Positions 1 to 8,871 of a DNA stretch of 64,000 nucleotides are shown here, one piece after another. The position numbers were made by a program, and so were the translations under genes. Numbering within the stretch: the first letter of the stretch is position 1; each line of letters starts with the position of its first letter. This stretch comes from Halorientalis litorea (GTDB lineage Archaea > Halobacteriota > Halobacteria > Halobacteriales > Haloarculaceae), in contig NZ_CP095482.1 in assembly GCF_023028225.1 (NCBI RefSeq), positions 992,001 to 1,056,000 of the forward strand, in the 5' to 3' direction. The notes under the pieces are model-generated. The model saw only the letters and a program-made list of their open reading frames with translations, was not told the origin of the DNA and made no database searches.

Positions 1-27
1 TAACACCGCTGCGGAGACGCCCTTGTG

Positions 28-1398
28 ATGCAGAGTATCGACCCGGCGACGACGGAGTGCATCGGGACGTTCGAGAGCCACGACGAGCAGGCAGTCGAGA
101 CGCGACTTGCGCGGGCCAGCGAGCGGTTCGAGACGTGGCGGGACCGCCCCATCACGGAGCGACAGGCGATGCTCGCTGGCGTCGCCGACGTACTCGAAGC
201 CAACGAGGCGGAGTACGCCCGGACGATGACGGCGGAGATGGGCAAGCCCATCACGCAGGCCCGGAGCGAGGTCAGGAAGTGTGCCCGCGTCTGTGAGTAC
301 TACGCCGAGAACGCGGCCGTCTTCCTGCAGGACGAACGGGTCGGTGTCGAACCCGATGCCGACACGTACGTCACCTACGAACCGCTGGGGCCGGTACTGG
401 CCGTGATGCCGTGGAACTATCCATTCTGGCAGGTGTTCAGGTTCGCGGCACCGGCACTCGCGGCCGGAAACGTCTGTCTGCTCAAACACGCCCCCAACGT
501 GCAGGGGTGTGCCGAGGCCATCGCGGACGCGTTCGAGCGAGCGGGGTTCCCGGCGTCCGCGCTTCAGGTACTTCGCGTGGCCGACGAGGCGGTAGCCGAC
601 ATCATCGCAGACGACCGGGTTCGTGCGGTGACGTTGACCGGGAGCGTCGGTGCGGGGCGGGCCGTCGCGCGGGAGGCCGGCGCGCAGTTGAAGAAGACGG
701 TGCTGGAACTCGGCGGGTCGGACCCGTTCATCGTACTGGACGACGCCGACATCGAAAGCGCGGCGGCAGTGGGGTGTCAGTCTCGCACCTACAACACCGG
801 CCAGTCCTGCATCGCGGCCAAGCGGTTCATCGTCCACGAGGCCGTCTACGACGCGTTCCTCGACCGACTCGCGGCCGAGATGGACGCGCTCGTCGTCGGC
901 GACCCGACGGACGACGCGACAGACGTGGGGCCGATGGCGCGAGCGGACCTGCTCACCGACCTGCACGAACAGGTCGAGCAGAGCGTGGCCGCCGGCGCGA
1001 CGGTCGAGCGCGGCGGGGAACCACTCGACCGCGAGGGGCATTTCTACCCCCCGACAATTCTGACCGACGTGCCCGCCGACGCCCCCGCGGCGTGTGAGGA
1101 ACTGTTCGGACCCGTCGCCGCCGTCCTCGCGGTCGAATCCGCCGAGGACGCACTCGAACTCGCCAACGACACGGAGTACGGCCTCGGCGCGACCGTCTGG
1201 ACCGACGACCGAGAGCGCGGCGAGGAACTGGCCCGGCGGATAGACGCCGGCGGCGTCTTCGTCAACGAGTTCGTCACGTCCCACCTCGAACTCCCCTTCG
1301 GTGGCATCAAGAACTCCGGGTACGGGCGGGAACTCGCCGGCGAGGGGATTCGCGAGTTCGTCAACAGGAAGTCCGTCTGGGTGAGCGACCCGTCTTGA
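28..1398 (+). CDS. NAD(P)-dependent aldehyde dehydrogenase, succinate/glutarate-semialdehyde type
   Basis: The 456-residue product is a full-length aldehyde dehydrogenase that would oxidise an aldehyde to the acid with NAD(P). The catalytic cysteine lies in [12 protein letters not shown] (about Cys261) and the general base in LELGGSDPF (about Glu227). The PWNYPFWQ cofactor-fold segment and the C-terminal [15 protein letters not shown] block are typical of short succinate-semialdehyde dehydrogenases. An in-frame GTG lies one codon before the chosen ATG, and the true upstream region is only partly in the window. Neighbours (glutamate dehydrogenase, class III aminotransferase, CoA-transferase, glutaryl-CoA dehydrogenase) suggest succinate or glutarate semialdehyde as substrate. 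The family is sure; the substrate is inference. Confidence 0.93.
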   Translation: MQSIDPATTECIGTFESHDEQAVETRLARASERFETWRDRPITERQAMLAGVADVLEANEAEYARTMTAEMGKPITQARSEVRKCARVCEYYAENAAVFLQDERVGVEPDADTYVTYEPLGPVLAVMPWNYPFWQVFRFAAPALAAGNVCLLKHAPNVQGCAEAIADAFERAGFPASALQVLRVADEAVADIIADDRVRAVTLTGSVGAGRAVAREAGAQLKKTVLELGGSDPFIVLDDADIESAAAVGCQSRTYNTGQSCIAAKRFIVHEAVYDAFLDRLAAEMDALVVGDPTDDATDVGPMARADLLTDLHEQVEQSVAAGATVERGGEPLDREGHFYPPTILTDVPADAPAACEELFGPVAAVLAVESAEDALELANDTEYGLGATVWTDDRERGEELARRIDAGGVFVNEFVTSHLELPFGGIKNSGYGRELAGEGIREFVNRKSVWVSDPS

Positions 1399-1456
1399 GC
1401 GACGACGCTCGGTGCCGCTCCGGTGGAAGTCCCCATATTCGTATTGAGTTCAAGTA

Positions 1457-1479
1457 TTTGTATAAATATTGTATACAAA
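1457..1479. promoter_or_regulatory. Inverted repeat in the gdh promoter region
   Basis: TTTGTATA (1457-1464) and TATACAAA (1472-1479) are perfect 8-bp inverted arms around a 7-base spacer. The sequence contains a good TATA-like stretch (gtataaat), so it is either promoter plus operator or a fortuitous AT-rich palindrome. It lies about 70-95 bases before the gdh ATG. A separate TTCGAACA octamer at 1499-1506 matches one arm of the palindrome upstream of the APC permease at 4421. Confidence 0.5.
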
Positions 1480-1549
1480 AGGATTAATAGCCATAGTATT
1501 CGAACACACGACGTTCACGGAGCGCGACAGCTCCGGGCAGGAGAGACAG

Positions 1550-2833
1550 ATGGCAAAATCAACGCACACAGATGTCACGGAGGACACGGAGCCGGAAACA
1601 GCACTGGAGACGGCGCGCCACCAACTCGAACGGGCGGCCGACCACGTCGACGTCGACCAAGGCGTCATCGAGCGGCTGAAACACCCGACGAAGGTCCTCA
1701 GCGGTTCGATTCCGCTGGAGCGGGACGACGGCACCGTCGAGGTGTTCACCGGCTACCGGGCACAGCACGACGACGTACGCGGCCCGTACAAGGGTGGCCT
1801 GCGCTACCACCCGGACGTGACCGAAGACGAGTGCGTGGGTCTGGCGATGTGGATGACCTGGAAGTGTGCCGTGATGGACCTGCCGTTCGGCGGGGCCAAG
1901 GGCGGCGTCGTCGCGGACCCCAAGGCGTTGAGCGAGGACGAACGAGAGCGACTCACCCGCCGGTTCGCCGAGGAGATGCGTGATTTCGTCGGCCCGACCA
2001 AGGACATCCCCGCGCCGGACATGGGGACCGACGCCCAGACCATGGCGTGGTTCATGGACGCCTACAGTATGCAGGAAGGCGAGACGGTGCCGGGGGTCGT
2101 CACCGGCAAGCCTCCGCTCATCGGCGGGAGTTACGGCCGCGCGGAGGCACCTGGGCGGAGCGTCGCCATCGTGGCCCGAGAGGCCGCCGACTACTACGGG
2201 ATGGCTCTCGACGACGTGACCGTCGCCGTCCAAGGGTTCGGGAGCGTCGGTGCGAACGCGGCGCGACTGCTCGACGAGTGGGGAGCCACCGTCGTCGCCG
2301 TCAGCGACGTCAACGGTGCCGTCTACGACCCGGACGGCCTACCGACCCGGGACATCAGTGCCCACGAGGAGGAACCAGAGGCCGTGACCGACGTGGCGGC
2401 GGCGTCACGAATCAGCAACGCCGAGTTGCTGGAACTCGACGTGGACATCCTCATCCCGGCGGCAGTCGGGAACGTGCTGACCGAGGCCAACGCCGACGCC
2501 GTCCGGGCGGACATCGTCGTCGAAGGTGCCAACGGGCCGACGACGACGGCGGCCGACCGGATTTTCGCCGAGCGTGGCGTGGCTGTCATCCCGGACATCC
2601 TCGCGAACGCCGGCGGCGTGACGGTGAGTTACTTCGAGTGGCTGCAGGACATCAACCGCCGACAGTGGACGGTCGAACGCGTGCGCGAGGAACTCGAATC
2701 AGAGATGCTCTCTGCGTGGGCCGACATCCGCGAGGAGTTCGAACAGCGAGACGTGACGTGGCGGGACGCGGCCTACATCGTCGGCCTGTCACGGGTCGCC
2801 GAGGCCAAGAGTACGCGCGGACTCTGGCCCTGA
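1550..2833 (+). CDS. gdhB: Glutamate dehydrogenase (Glu/Leu/Phe/Val family)
   Basis: The 427-residue protein carries out reversible oxidative deamination of glutamate to 2-oxoglutarate and ammonia. The N-terminal catalytic domain has [10 protein letters not shown] and [10 protein letters not shown], which hold the substrate-binding and catalytic lysines. The C-terminal Rossmann domain has [13 protein letters not shown]. The length is normal for a hexameric GDH. The start was set at ATG 1550 (MAKSTHTD) because the in-frame upstream extension to 1469 is not family-like and covers the promoter palindrome. The gene would recycle glutamate formed by the neighbouring aminotransferase. A substrate other than glutamate (Leu/Val) cannot be excluded from sequence alone. 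Confidence 0.93.
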   Translation: MAKSTHTDVTEDTEPETALETARHQLERAADHVDVDQGVIERLKHPTKVLSGSIPLERDDGTVEVFTGYRAQHDDVRGPYKGGLRYHPDVTEDECVGLAMWMTWKCAVMDLPFGGAKGGVVADPKALSEDERERLTRRFAEEMRDFVGPTKDIPAPDMGTDAQTMAWFMDAYSMQEGETVPGVVTGKPPLIGGSYGRAEAPGRSVAIVAREAADYYGMALDDVTVAVQGFGSVGANAARLLDEWGATVVAVSDVNGAVYDPDGLPTRDISAHEEEPEAVTDVAAASRISNAELLELDVDILIPAAVGNVLTEANADAVRADIVVEGANGPTTTAADRIFAERGVAVIPDILANAGGVTVSYFEWLQDINRRQWTVERVREELESEMLSAWADIREEFEQRDVTWRDAAYIVGLSRVAEAKSTRGLWP

Positions 2834-2958
2834 CGCCCCACACCGCTCGCCGGCGAGCCGTCTCGGTTTACCGCTCCGTTCCACCCCAACTGCGTGCGTG
2901 GTGTTCTGTCGCCAGTGGCGACAGCGTTCCCGTCACGCCGGCGGCGTGAGGCGGGTAC

Positions 2959-4362
2959 TCAGTCCCCGTCGAAGCCGTGGGCTTCGATGCGTGAACTGCC
3001 CCCCGAGAGGCGCGACTGGGCGACCAGTCCGGCACCGAGCAGGACCCACAGGAGAACGATGCCCCACTCGAAGGGCCACTGCAACGCGGAGGGCGCGCCC
3101 GGGAGGTACATCCCGGTGAACCCGAGCGTCAGGACGAGACCGAGGACGCCCACAGCCCTCCCGGCAGGCAGTTTCAGGGGACGGTCCATCTCGGGTTCGC
3201 GGACGCGCAACACGAGGAAGGAGACGACGACCATCAGCCACGCGACGATGATGCCGAGGCCGCCGGCGTTGACTATCCAGATGAGCATCTGTTCGCCGAA
3301 CAGTGGCGCGAACACGGACAGCCCGCCGACGAGCGCGAGTGCCCGGGAGGGGGTGTTCGTCTCCGGGTTGATGGTCGCCAGCGTCTCGGGCAGCATGCTG
3401 GACTCGGCGAGGGCGTAGATGGCGCGGCTCCCGCCGAGCAAGAAGGAGTTCCAGCTAGTGAGGATGCCGGCGATGCCGGCCAGCGCCATTATCCGCCCGA
3501 CGAGCGCGCTACTGAACAGTGCCTCCATGGCCGACGCGGCAGGGAGGGAACTCTCGACCAGTGCCGACCCCGGGAGTGCCTGCCCGGAGGCCCAGATGAC
3601 GAGGATGTAGAAGAGCGCGGCGACGGAGACGGCGATGACGATGAGCAACCCCAGCGTCCGCTCGGAAACGTCCGCTTCCCCGGCGGCCTGCGGGATGACG
3701 TCGAACCCGACGAACATGAACGGCGTCATGATGGCGACGGTGAGTACGCCGGCCATCCCGGCGTCGGCGAACGGCGGCGTCGACGGCGATTGGCCGTTTG
3801 CCACCGCGCCGATGGCCAGCGTGACGCCGGCGAGACCGATGACGAGCGTCAGAATCGTCTGGAACTGCGCCGCCGGTTGGACGCCCCGGTAGTTCAGGTA
3901 CGTCATGACGAGTGCCCCGACACTGCCGACGAGTACCCACGTCCCGTAGACGGTTTGGCCGGCGACTGTCCAGAGGGGGAACGCGTTGAACCCCGGCACG
4001 ACGTACGCCAGTGCCGACGGGAACGCGACGACCTCGAAGACGACGACGCCGACGTACCCCAGAATTAGCGACCACGTACAGACGAACGAACCAATGGGGC
4101 CGAGTGCGCGCATGCTGTAGACGTGTTCTCCGCCGACGAACGGCATCGCCGACGCGAGTTCACCGTATATCAGCCCCACGACGGCGACCATGAACGCCCC
4201 GAGGACGAACGCTAGCACCGAGCCGGTGACACCGCCCTCGTCTATCCAGTATCCCGACTGGATTATCCATCCCCAGCCGACCATGGCACCGAAGGCCAGT
4301 ACGAACATATCGCGCTTCGAAAGAACGCGCGAGAACTCACCGTCCGTTTGTTCACTAACCAT
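2959..4362 (-). CDS. APC-superfamily amino acid permease
   Basis: The 467-residue integral membrane protein has about twelve hydrophobic segments. Its N-terminal signature (AFGAMVGWGWIIQSGYWIDEGG) is the unwound TM1 region of the APC amino acid/polyamine family. It probably imports an amino acid by proton or sodium coupling. The start at 4362 is supported by a TATA-like box centred 27 bases upstream. It is divergent from the hydroxyacid dehydrogenase/AOR pair's direction of use only in function: all are on the minus strand, with a 26-bp palindrome (4421-4446) between them. The cluster of catabolic genes suggests an amino acid or amine substrate, but which one cannot be told. Confidence 0.9.
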   Translation of the reverse strand: MVSEQTDGEFSRVLSKRDMFVLAFGAMVGWGWIIQSGYWIDEGGVTGSVLAFVLGAFMVAVVGLIYGELASAMPFVGGEHVYSMRALGPIGSFVCTWSLILGYVGVVVFEVVAFPSALAYVVPGFNAFPLWTVAGQTVYGTWVLVGSVGALVMTYLNYRGVQPAAQFQTILTLVIGLAGVTLAIGAVANGQSPSTPPFADAGMAGVLTVAIMTPFMFVGFDVIPQAAGEADVSERTLGLLIVIAVSVAALFYILVIWASGQALPGSALVESSLPAASAMEALFSSALVGRIMALAGIAGILTSWNSFLLGGSRAIYALAESSMLPETLATINPETNTPSRALALVGGLSVFAPLFGEQMLIWIVNAGGLGIIVAWLMVVVSFLVLRVREPEMDRPLKLPAGRAVGVLGLVLTLGFTGMYLPGAPSALQWPFEWGIVLLWVLLGAGLVAQSRLSGGSSRIEAHGFDGD

Positions 4363-4385
4363 ATGGTCTCGTTTTCCGAGGAACG

Positions 4386-4392
4386 TTTATAT
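4386..4392 (-). promoter_or_regulatory. TATA box of the APC permease
   Basis: Read on the minus strand this is ATATAAA, centred 27 bases before the start codon at 4362, which is the spacing of a leaderless haloarchaeal transcript. Confidence 0.65.
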
Positions 4393-4420
4393 CTTACTGA
4401 GTCCGAAAAGGCTTGATTAT

Positions 4421-4446
4421 TTCGAACATTGTCCAAGATGTTCGAA
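4421..4446. promoter_or_regulatory. 26-bp palindrome, candidate Lrp/AsnC operator
   Basis: Perfect arms TTCGAACA (4421-4428) and TGTTCGAA (4439-4446) flank a 10-base spacer that contains TTGTCCAA. The site is about 30 bases upstream of the permease TATA box, a position that usually serves activation. The reverse complement core TTGGACAATGTTC nearly equals TTGGACAGTGTTC found in front of the Lrp gene at 8848-8860. The site is seen directly; the assignment to Lrp is inference. Confidence 0.55.
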
Positions 4447-4538
4447 CGACACGGCAGTCGTCGCACGACCCGACGGCACGGTGGCCGTCACGCGAAACGG
4501 GGCCGGGTCGTTGGCCACAGTGTCCTGGCAGTCGACGG

Positions 4539-5504
4539 TCAGTGCGGGTGGACGACGTTCCGCAACTGGGCGTCCTCGTCGCCGTCGAGGAGCGCGCGGA
4601 CGTTGTCGCCGAGAACCGCCGCCAGCCGTGGCCAGTGTTCCGGCGTGTGGCCGCCGGTGTGCGGTGTCACGAGGGCGTTGTCGAGTCCCCAGAGCGGGTG
4701 GTCGGCCGGGAGTGGTTCGGGGTCGGTCACGTCGAGTGCGGCACCGCGGATGCCGCCGGTCCGGAGGGCCGCGACCAGCGCGTCGGTGTCGACGACGCGA
4801 CCGCGGGCGACGTTGACGACGACGGCCGACGGCGGCACCGTCGCGAGCGTGTCGGCGTCCAACAGTCCGCGAGTCAGGTCCGTCAGCGGACACGCGAGCA
4901 CCACGTAGTCCGCCCGCGCGAACGCCTCGTGGATGCCGTCGTAGCCGACCACCTCGTCGGTCGGGCCGCCCTTCGCCGGGGAGTGCCGGACGCCGACGGT
5001 GTGGACGTCGAACCCGGCGAGTCGGTCGACGACGGCCGTCCCGACGGCACCGAGGCCGACGACGGTCACCGTCGACCCCTTGAGTTCCGTCGACTGGACG
5101 TGTTGCCAGACGCCGCGCCGGCCACGCTCCCAACTGACGTGGAGTCGCCGGGCGAACGTGAGGACGTAACCGAGAACCTGTTCGGCGATGCCCGGTGCGT
5201 GAATCCCGCTCGCGTTCGTGACAGTGACGCCGCGGTCGGCGAGCGCGTCCACGGGCAGGTGGTCGGTGCCCGCGAACGTGCAGGCGAACAGGTCGAGGGC
5301 CTCGGCGTGGGCCAACAGGTCGCGGTCGATGTCGTTGCCGGTGACGACGGGTGCCCCCCGAATCAAGTCGCGTTCGGCGGCGGGCGTCGGTGCGTGGGCG
5401 ACGGTGTACTCCGGGAGAGCGGCGGCGAGTTCGTCGGCGTAGGCACGCGTCGAGAGTCCCTCGGTCCCCTCGCGTAACACGACAACGTCGGGCGATTCGG
5501 CCAT
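4539..5504 (-). CDS. D-2-hydroxyacid dehydrogenase
   Basis: The 321-residue protein belongs to the NAD-dependent D-isomer 2-hydroxyacid dehydrogenase family, which interconverts 2-oxo acids and D-2-hydroxy acids. The NAD-binding glycine motif is VVGLGAVGTAV near residue 150. The arginine motif is VVVNVARGRVVD, and the catalytic glutamate and histidine are in DVTDPEPL and TPHTGGHT near the C-terminus. The ATG overlaps the stop of the upstream aldehyde:ferredoxin oxidoreductase by one base (TGATG), so the two are co-translated. This suggests a joint role in handling 2-oxo acids or aldehydes from amino acid breakdown. The natural substrate is unknown. Confidence 0.92.
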   Translation of the reverse strand: MAESPDVVVLREGTEGLSTRAYADELAAALPEYTVAHAPTPAAERDLIRGAPVVTGNDIDRDLLAHAEALDLFACTFAGTDHLPVDALADRGVTVTNASGIHAPGIAEQVLGYVLTFARRLHVSWERGRRGVWQHVQSTELKGSTVTVVGLGAVGTAVVDRLAGFDVHTVGVRHSPAKGGPTDEVVGYDGIHEAFARADYVVLACPLTDLTRGLLDADTLATVPPSAVVVNVARGRVVDTDALVAALRTGGIRGAALDVTDPEPLPADHPLWGLDNALVTPHTGGHTPEHWPRLAAVLGDNVRALLDGDEDAQLRNVVHPH

Positions 5505-7171
5505 CAGTCCCCCACGACGACAGGTTCCTCGGGGACCGTGCCGTCCCGGTGCCAGCCGCGAATCTCGTAGTACTCGTCGAGTGCGTCCTCGAAGCCGGGG
5601 ATGTCGTAGGGGAGTTGGTCGTCGTCGCGGTCGAACCCGCGCTGGTTGTTGAAGTGGCGTTCGAGGGTGACGACTTCGGCACCGATGGCGAGCAGGGAGC
5701 CGATGTCGCGGCCGAACAGGCGTTCCAGTCGGTCGTGGGTCAGGAAATCACGGGAGAACCGACAGATGATACCGCAGTCCTCCAGCGCGCGCTGATTCTC
5801 CTGCTGGACGAGCAGTTCGGGCTTCCCGTCGAGGCCGTCGCGGCCGACGGCGTCTGCCTCGGGCACGAGTGGGTACTCGTAGGAGTAGAACACCGAGAAC
5901 ATGTGGTCTGCACCGCGGTTCGCCGTGGCGTAGCTCAGCCCCTGTCCGTTGAGCGTCCGGCCGTCGTGGGCGGGGAACTCCAGCCCTTTGACCGTCCAGT
6001 TCTCGACGCCCAGTTCGTCGTGGAAGCGGTCGATGCCCTCGGCGAGCAGGTCACCCTCGTCCTCGCGGTGGGCGATTTTCTCGACGAGGGTCTCGATGAG
6101 GTCGACGTTCCCGAACTCGTCGTTGGCGGCGAGATACGCAGACACCACGTCGCCGGTGCTGATGGCGTCGAGGCCGTAGCGGTCACACTGCTCGTTGGAC
6201 TTCATCACGTCCACGATGTCGTCGACGCCCGCGTTCGACCCGAACGCCATCACCGTCTCGAACTCCGGCCCCTCCGTCTCGACGCCGCTCTCCTCGTCTT
6301 TCGTCGGGAGTTTGCAGGCGAAGGCACACGCCGAGCAGGTACCCTTCTCGTACTTCTTCGCCTCGACGGCGTCGCCGCCGATAGCCCCAGCGTCCTCGAA
6401 GGACGTGTCCTCGAAGTAGTAGGCCGGGAGTGCCTCGATTTCGTTCGCGTACTCGGTGACGCTGGTCGTCCCCTGACGTTTCATGATGTGGTCGTCCGTC
6501 GCCGCCTCGCGGTGGATGTCCATCTGCATCGCCGGAATCTCGATGTCCGGCGCGGACTCACCGCTGAACGTGATGGCTTTGACGTTTTTGGCACCCATGA
6601 CCGCGCCGAGGCCGCCGCGGCCGAACGCCCGCGTCTCGGAAGTCATGACGCAGGCGAACCGCACCTCGTTCTCGCCGGCCGGACCGATGACCGCCGTGTT
6701 GTCCACGTCGATGTCGGGGCGGTCCGTGAGGGCGGCGACGGTGTCCGGTACCTCGGCACCGGCCAGTTCCGGGACTGGTTCGAACTCGACCCCCTCGTCG
6801 GAGACGTGGACGGCGAGGAGTTCGTCGCTCGCACCGTGGAACTCGACGGCTCCGTAGCCCGTCGCCGCGAGGTTGCGTGAGAGGAAGCCACCGGCGTTCG
6901 AGGACAGCAGGCCGTCGGTCAGCGGCGAGACGCCGGTACAGTTCGTGCGGCCGGTGAAGCTCATGTTCGAGGCCTGCATCGGCCCGGTAGTGAAGTAGAG
7001 GCGGTTGTCGGGGCCGAGCGGGTCCGCGTCGAACGGTATCCGCTCGTGTGCGAGTTTGGTCGCCACGCCACGCCCACCGATGAACGATTCGAGAACGCCG
7101 TCGACTGATTCGGCGTCTGTTCGCTGGGCGGTCAGGTCTATCGACAGGAGGTCGCCGACAGTGTGGAGCAT
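5504..7171 (-). CDS. Aldehyde:ferredoxin oxidoreductase (tungsten enzyme), first copy
   Basis: The 555-residue protein is a complete member of the tungstopterin AOR family, which oxidises aldehydes to acids with ferredoxin. The N-terminal domain holds GGRGVATKL and TGPMQASNMSFTGR. The [4Fe-4S] ligands are CSACAFAC near residue 290 plus a distal cysteine in EDCGIICRFS. ATG 7171 (MLHTVGDLL) is chosen over a start eight codons earlier because a TATA-like AATATTAAAA sits 27 bases upstream, and the family normally begins in this way. The stop overlaps the downstream hydroxyacid dehydrogenase. A second, larger paralogue is at 18107. Confidence 0.93.
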   Translation of the reverse strand: MLHTVGDLLSIDLTAQRTDAESVDGVLESFIGGRGVATKLAHERIPFDADPLGPDNRLYFTTGPMQASNMSFTGRTNCTGVSPLTDGLLSSNAGGFLSRNLAATGYGAVEFHGASDELLAVHVSDEGVEFEPVPELAGAEVPDTVAALTDRPDIDVDNTAVIGPAGENEVRFACVMTSETRAFGRGGLGAVMGAKNVKAITFSGESAPDIEIPAMQMDIHREAATDDHIMKRQGTTSVTEYANEIEALPAYYFEDTSFEDAGAIGGDAVEAKKYEKGTCSACAFACKLPTKDEESGVETEGPEFETVMAFGSNAGVDDIVDVMKSNEQCDRYGLDAISTGDVVSAYLAANDEFGNVDLIETLVEKIAHREDEGDLLAEGIDRFHDELGVENWTVKGLEFPAHDGRTLNGQGLSYATANRGADHMFSVFYSYEYPLVPEADAVGRDGLDGKPELLVQQENQRALEDCGIICRFSRDFLTHDRLERLFGRDIGSLLAIGAEVVTLERHFNNQRGFDRDDDQLPYDIPGFEDALDEYYEIRGWHRDGTVPEEPVVVGD

Positions 7172-7193
7172 TACCCGACCAGTGCGTGCGGGC

Positions 7194-7203
7194 AATATTA
7201 AAA
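7194..7203 (-). promoter_or_regulatory. TATA box of the AOR operon
   Basis: The AT-rich box AATATTAAAA is centred about 27 bases upstream of ATG 7171 on the minus strand and decides that start. Confidence 0.65.
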
Positions 7204-7232
7204 TACGGTGTTCGGTAGGACTCAGTACGAGT

Positions 7233-7260
7233 TATCTATTTTAGATAGAATTTTGTCCAA
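7233..7260. promoter_or_regulatory. Palindrome plus TTGTCCAA motif in the divergent AOR/aminotransferase promoter
   Basis: TATCTA (7233-7238) and TAGATA (7242-7247) form a perfect inverted repeat with a 3-base gap. TTGTCCAA follows at 7253-7260, the same octamer as in the APC permease operator. The pair lies between the divergent promoters of the AOR operon and the aminotransferase and could control both. Confidence 0.45.
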
Positions 7261-7360
7261 TAGCGGTCGGGCGCGACACCGTACACCGGTGTATCCCGGG
7301 CGGAGCGCGTAAGAGGATAAAATACAGTAAATCCTCATTTAGTTGGACGGAATACAAAGA

Positions 7361-7368
7361 TTTAGTAT
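7361..7368 (+). promoter_or_regulatory. TATA box of the class III aminotransferase
   Basis: TTTAGTAT is centred 26 bases before ATG 7390 and supports that ATG over the TTG at 7378 as the start of a leaderless mRNA. Confidence 0.6.
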
Positions 7369-7369
7369 C

Positions 7370-7390
7370 TAGTAGAATTGTGTTCTACTA
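7370..7390. promoter_or_regulatory. Inverted repeat ending on the aminotransferase start codon
   Basis: TAGTAGAA (7370-7377) and TTCTACTA (7383-7390) are perfect 8-bp arms around TTGTG. The last base of the right arm is the A of the ATG. It lies just after the TATA box and across the expected transcription start, the classic place for a repressor site. Confidence 0.55.
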
Positions 7391-8757
7391 TGGCCGTAGA
7401 GCAGACCTTCGACGACCTCCACTTCGCGCAGGAGCCGAACGTCGAAACAGCGATTCCCGGACCGGAGTCGGAGAAACTTCTCGAACGGCAACGCAACATC
7501 GACAGCAGTGCCGTCGCGTACCCGAAGGCCGTCCCCATAGCCATCGACGAGGCCAAGGGTGCGACGATACGCGACGCCGACGGGAACACGTTTCTGGACT
7601 TCTTCGCTGGTATCGGCGTCCTCAACGTGGGACACTCGAACCCGTACGTGCTGGAGGCAGTCCAGGAGCAGACCGAGAAGGCCGCACACACCATCGACTT
7701 TCCGACCGAGGCACGACTGGACCTCATCGACGCACTGAACGACATCGCGCCGGGGGCACTCCCGGACAACAACCGCGTCGTCTTCGGCGGGCCGACCGGG
7801 AGCGACGCCATCGAGGCGACCATCAAACTGGCCAAGTACAACACCGGTGGCGACGGACTCATCGCGTTCCGGGGGGCGTACCACGGCGGCAGTGCCGGGG
7901 CACTCAGTCTGACGGCGGGCAAGAAGTACAAGGAAGACTACGCCCCGATGCTCCCGAACGTCCACCACGTGCCGTATCCGTACGCACACAAGCAGGAACT
8001 CGACCCACAGGAAGCGTGCGACCGGGCACTCGCGAACGTCCGCGAACTCCTCGAAGACCCCTACGGCGGGATGACGAACCCGGCGGGAATCTGGGTCGAA
8101 CCGATTCAGGGCGAGGGCGGCGTCGTCGCCCCGCCCGAGGGGTTCCTCCCGGGCCTGAAGGAAATCGCCGAGAACAACGACATCCCACTCATCGTCGACG
8201 AGATTCAAACCGGGTTCGGTCGGACCGGCGAGTGGTTCGCCAGCGACCACTACGACGTGACCCCCGACGCCATGCCGATGGCGAAGGCAATCGGCGGTAT
8301 CGGACTCCCGCTGTCGGGGACGATGTACCACGAGGACCTCGACACGTGGGACGCCGGCGGCCACGTCGGTACGTACCGCGGCAACGCCCCGGCGATGGTC
8401 GGCGGCGTCCGCGCCATCGAATACATCCGGGACAACGACCTGCTCGCCCACGCACGTGAGGTCGGGAGCTACATCCGCGACCGCCTGCGGGAGTCGGCCG
8501 GCGTGAACGACCGCCTCGTCGACGTGCGCGGCCGTGGCCTGTTCGTCGGTGCGGAGTTCGCCGACGGCGAGGAACAGACCGGCAAGGAACTCGTCAAGGC
8601 CATACAGCAGTACTGCTACGAGCGCGGCGTACTAGTGTGGTCCGCCGGCCGCCACGGGAACGCACTCCGACTGATTCCACCCCTCGTGCTCACGCAGGAA
8701 CAGGCGACCGCAGGGATGGACATCATCTGCGAAGCCATCGAGCAACACGCACCCTGA
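7390..8757 (+). CDS. Class III PLP-dependent aminotransferase (omega-amino acid type)
   Basis: The 455-residue enzyme is a fold-type I class III aminotransferase. The phosphate-binding segment is [14 protein letters not shown]. The PLP aspartate is in [15 protein letters not shown] and the Schiff-base lysine in [15 protein letters not shown]. The family transfers amino groups from omega-amino acids (GABA, 5-aminovalerate, ornithine, diaminobutyrate) to 2-oxoglutarate; some relatives are amino acid racemases. The GPTGSDA variant resembles diaminobutyrate-type enzymes, so the substrate is not fixed. Context with an aldehyde dehydrogenase, glutarate CoA-transferase-like and glutaryl-CoA dehydrogenase genes favours 5-aminovalerate or GABA. 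A palindrome covers the start codon. Confidence 0.9.
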   Translation: MAVEQTFDDLHFAQEPNVETAIPGPESEKLLERQRNIDSSAVAYPKAVPIAIDEAKGATIRDADGNTFLDFFAGIGVLNVGHSNPYVLEAVQEQTEKAAHTIDFPTEARLDLIDALNDIAPGALPDNNRVVFGGPTGSDAIEATIKLAKYNTGGDGLIAFRGAYHGGSAGALSLTAGKKYKEDYAPMLPNVHHVPYPYAHKQELDPQEACDRALANVRELLEDPYGGMTNPAGIWVEPIQGEGGVVAPPEGFLPGLKEIAENNDIPLIVDEIQTGFGRTGEWFASDHYDVTPDAMPMAKAIGGIGLPLSGTMYHEDLDTWDAGGHVGTYRGNAPAMVGGVRAIEYIRDNDLLAHAREVGSYIRDRLRESAGVNDRLVDVRGRGLFVGAEFADGEEQTGKELVKAIQQYCYERGVLVWSAGRHGNALRLIPPLVLTQEQATAGMDIICEAIEQHAP

Positions 8758-8847
8758 CCGCCGCCGTACCCGCGCCCGACGAACCGCGCCGCGTCCCCGG
8801 CCTTCGAAACCCCCGGACCAGTATACATTTGTATGAGCCCACAATCA

Positions 8848-8865
8848 TTGGACAGTGTTCAGAAC
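8848..8865. promoter_or_regulatory. Candidate autoregulatory Lrp site
   Basis: TTGGACAGTGTTCAGAAC lies between a TATA-like TATACATTT (8822-8830) and the ATG at 8872. It matches the reverse complement of the APC permease operator core at almost every base, and its position over the transcription start suggests self-repression. Confidence 0.5.
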
Positions 8866-8871
8866 GTGCCC

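Noticed and set aside
1469-1549. Longer N-terminus of glutamate dehydrogenase starting at TTG 1469
   Set aside because: The added 27 residues are hydrophobic and unlike GDH, and they cover the promoter palindrome; ATG 1550 gives the family N-terminus.
4413-5477. Long Arg/Val-rich reading frames antisense to the hydroxyacid dehydrogenase and AOR
   Set aside because: High-GC DNA gives long spurious frames on the opposite strand; composition and lack of motifs mark them as shadows.
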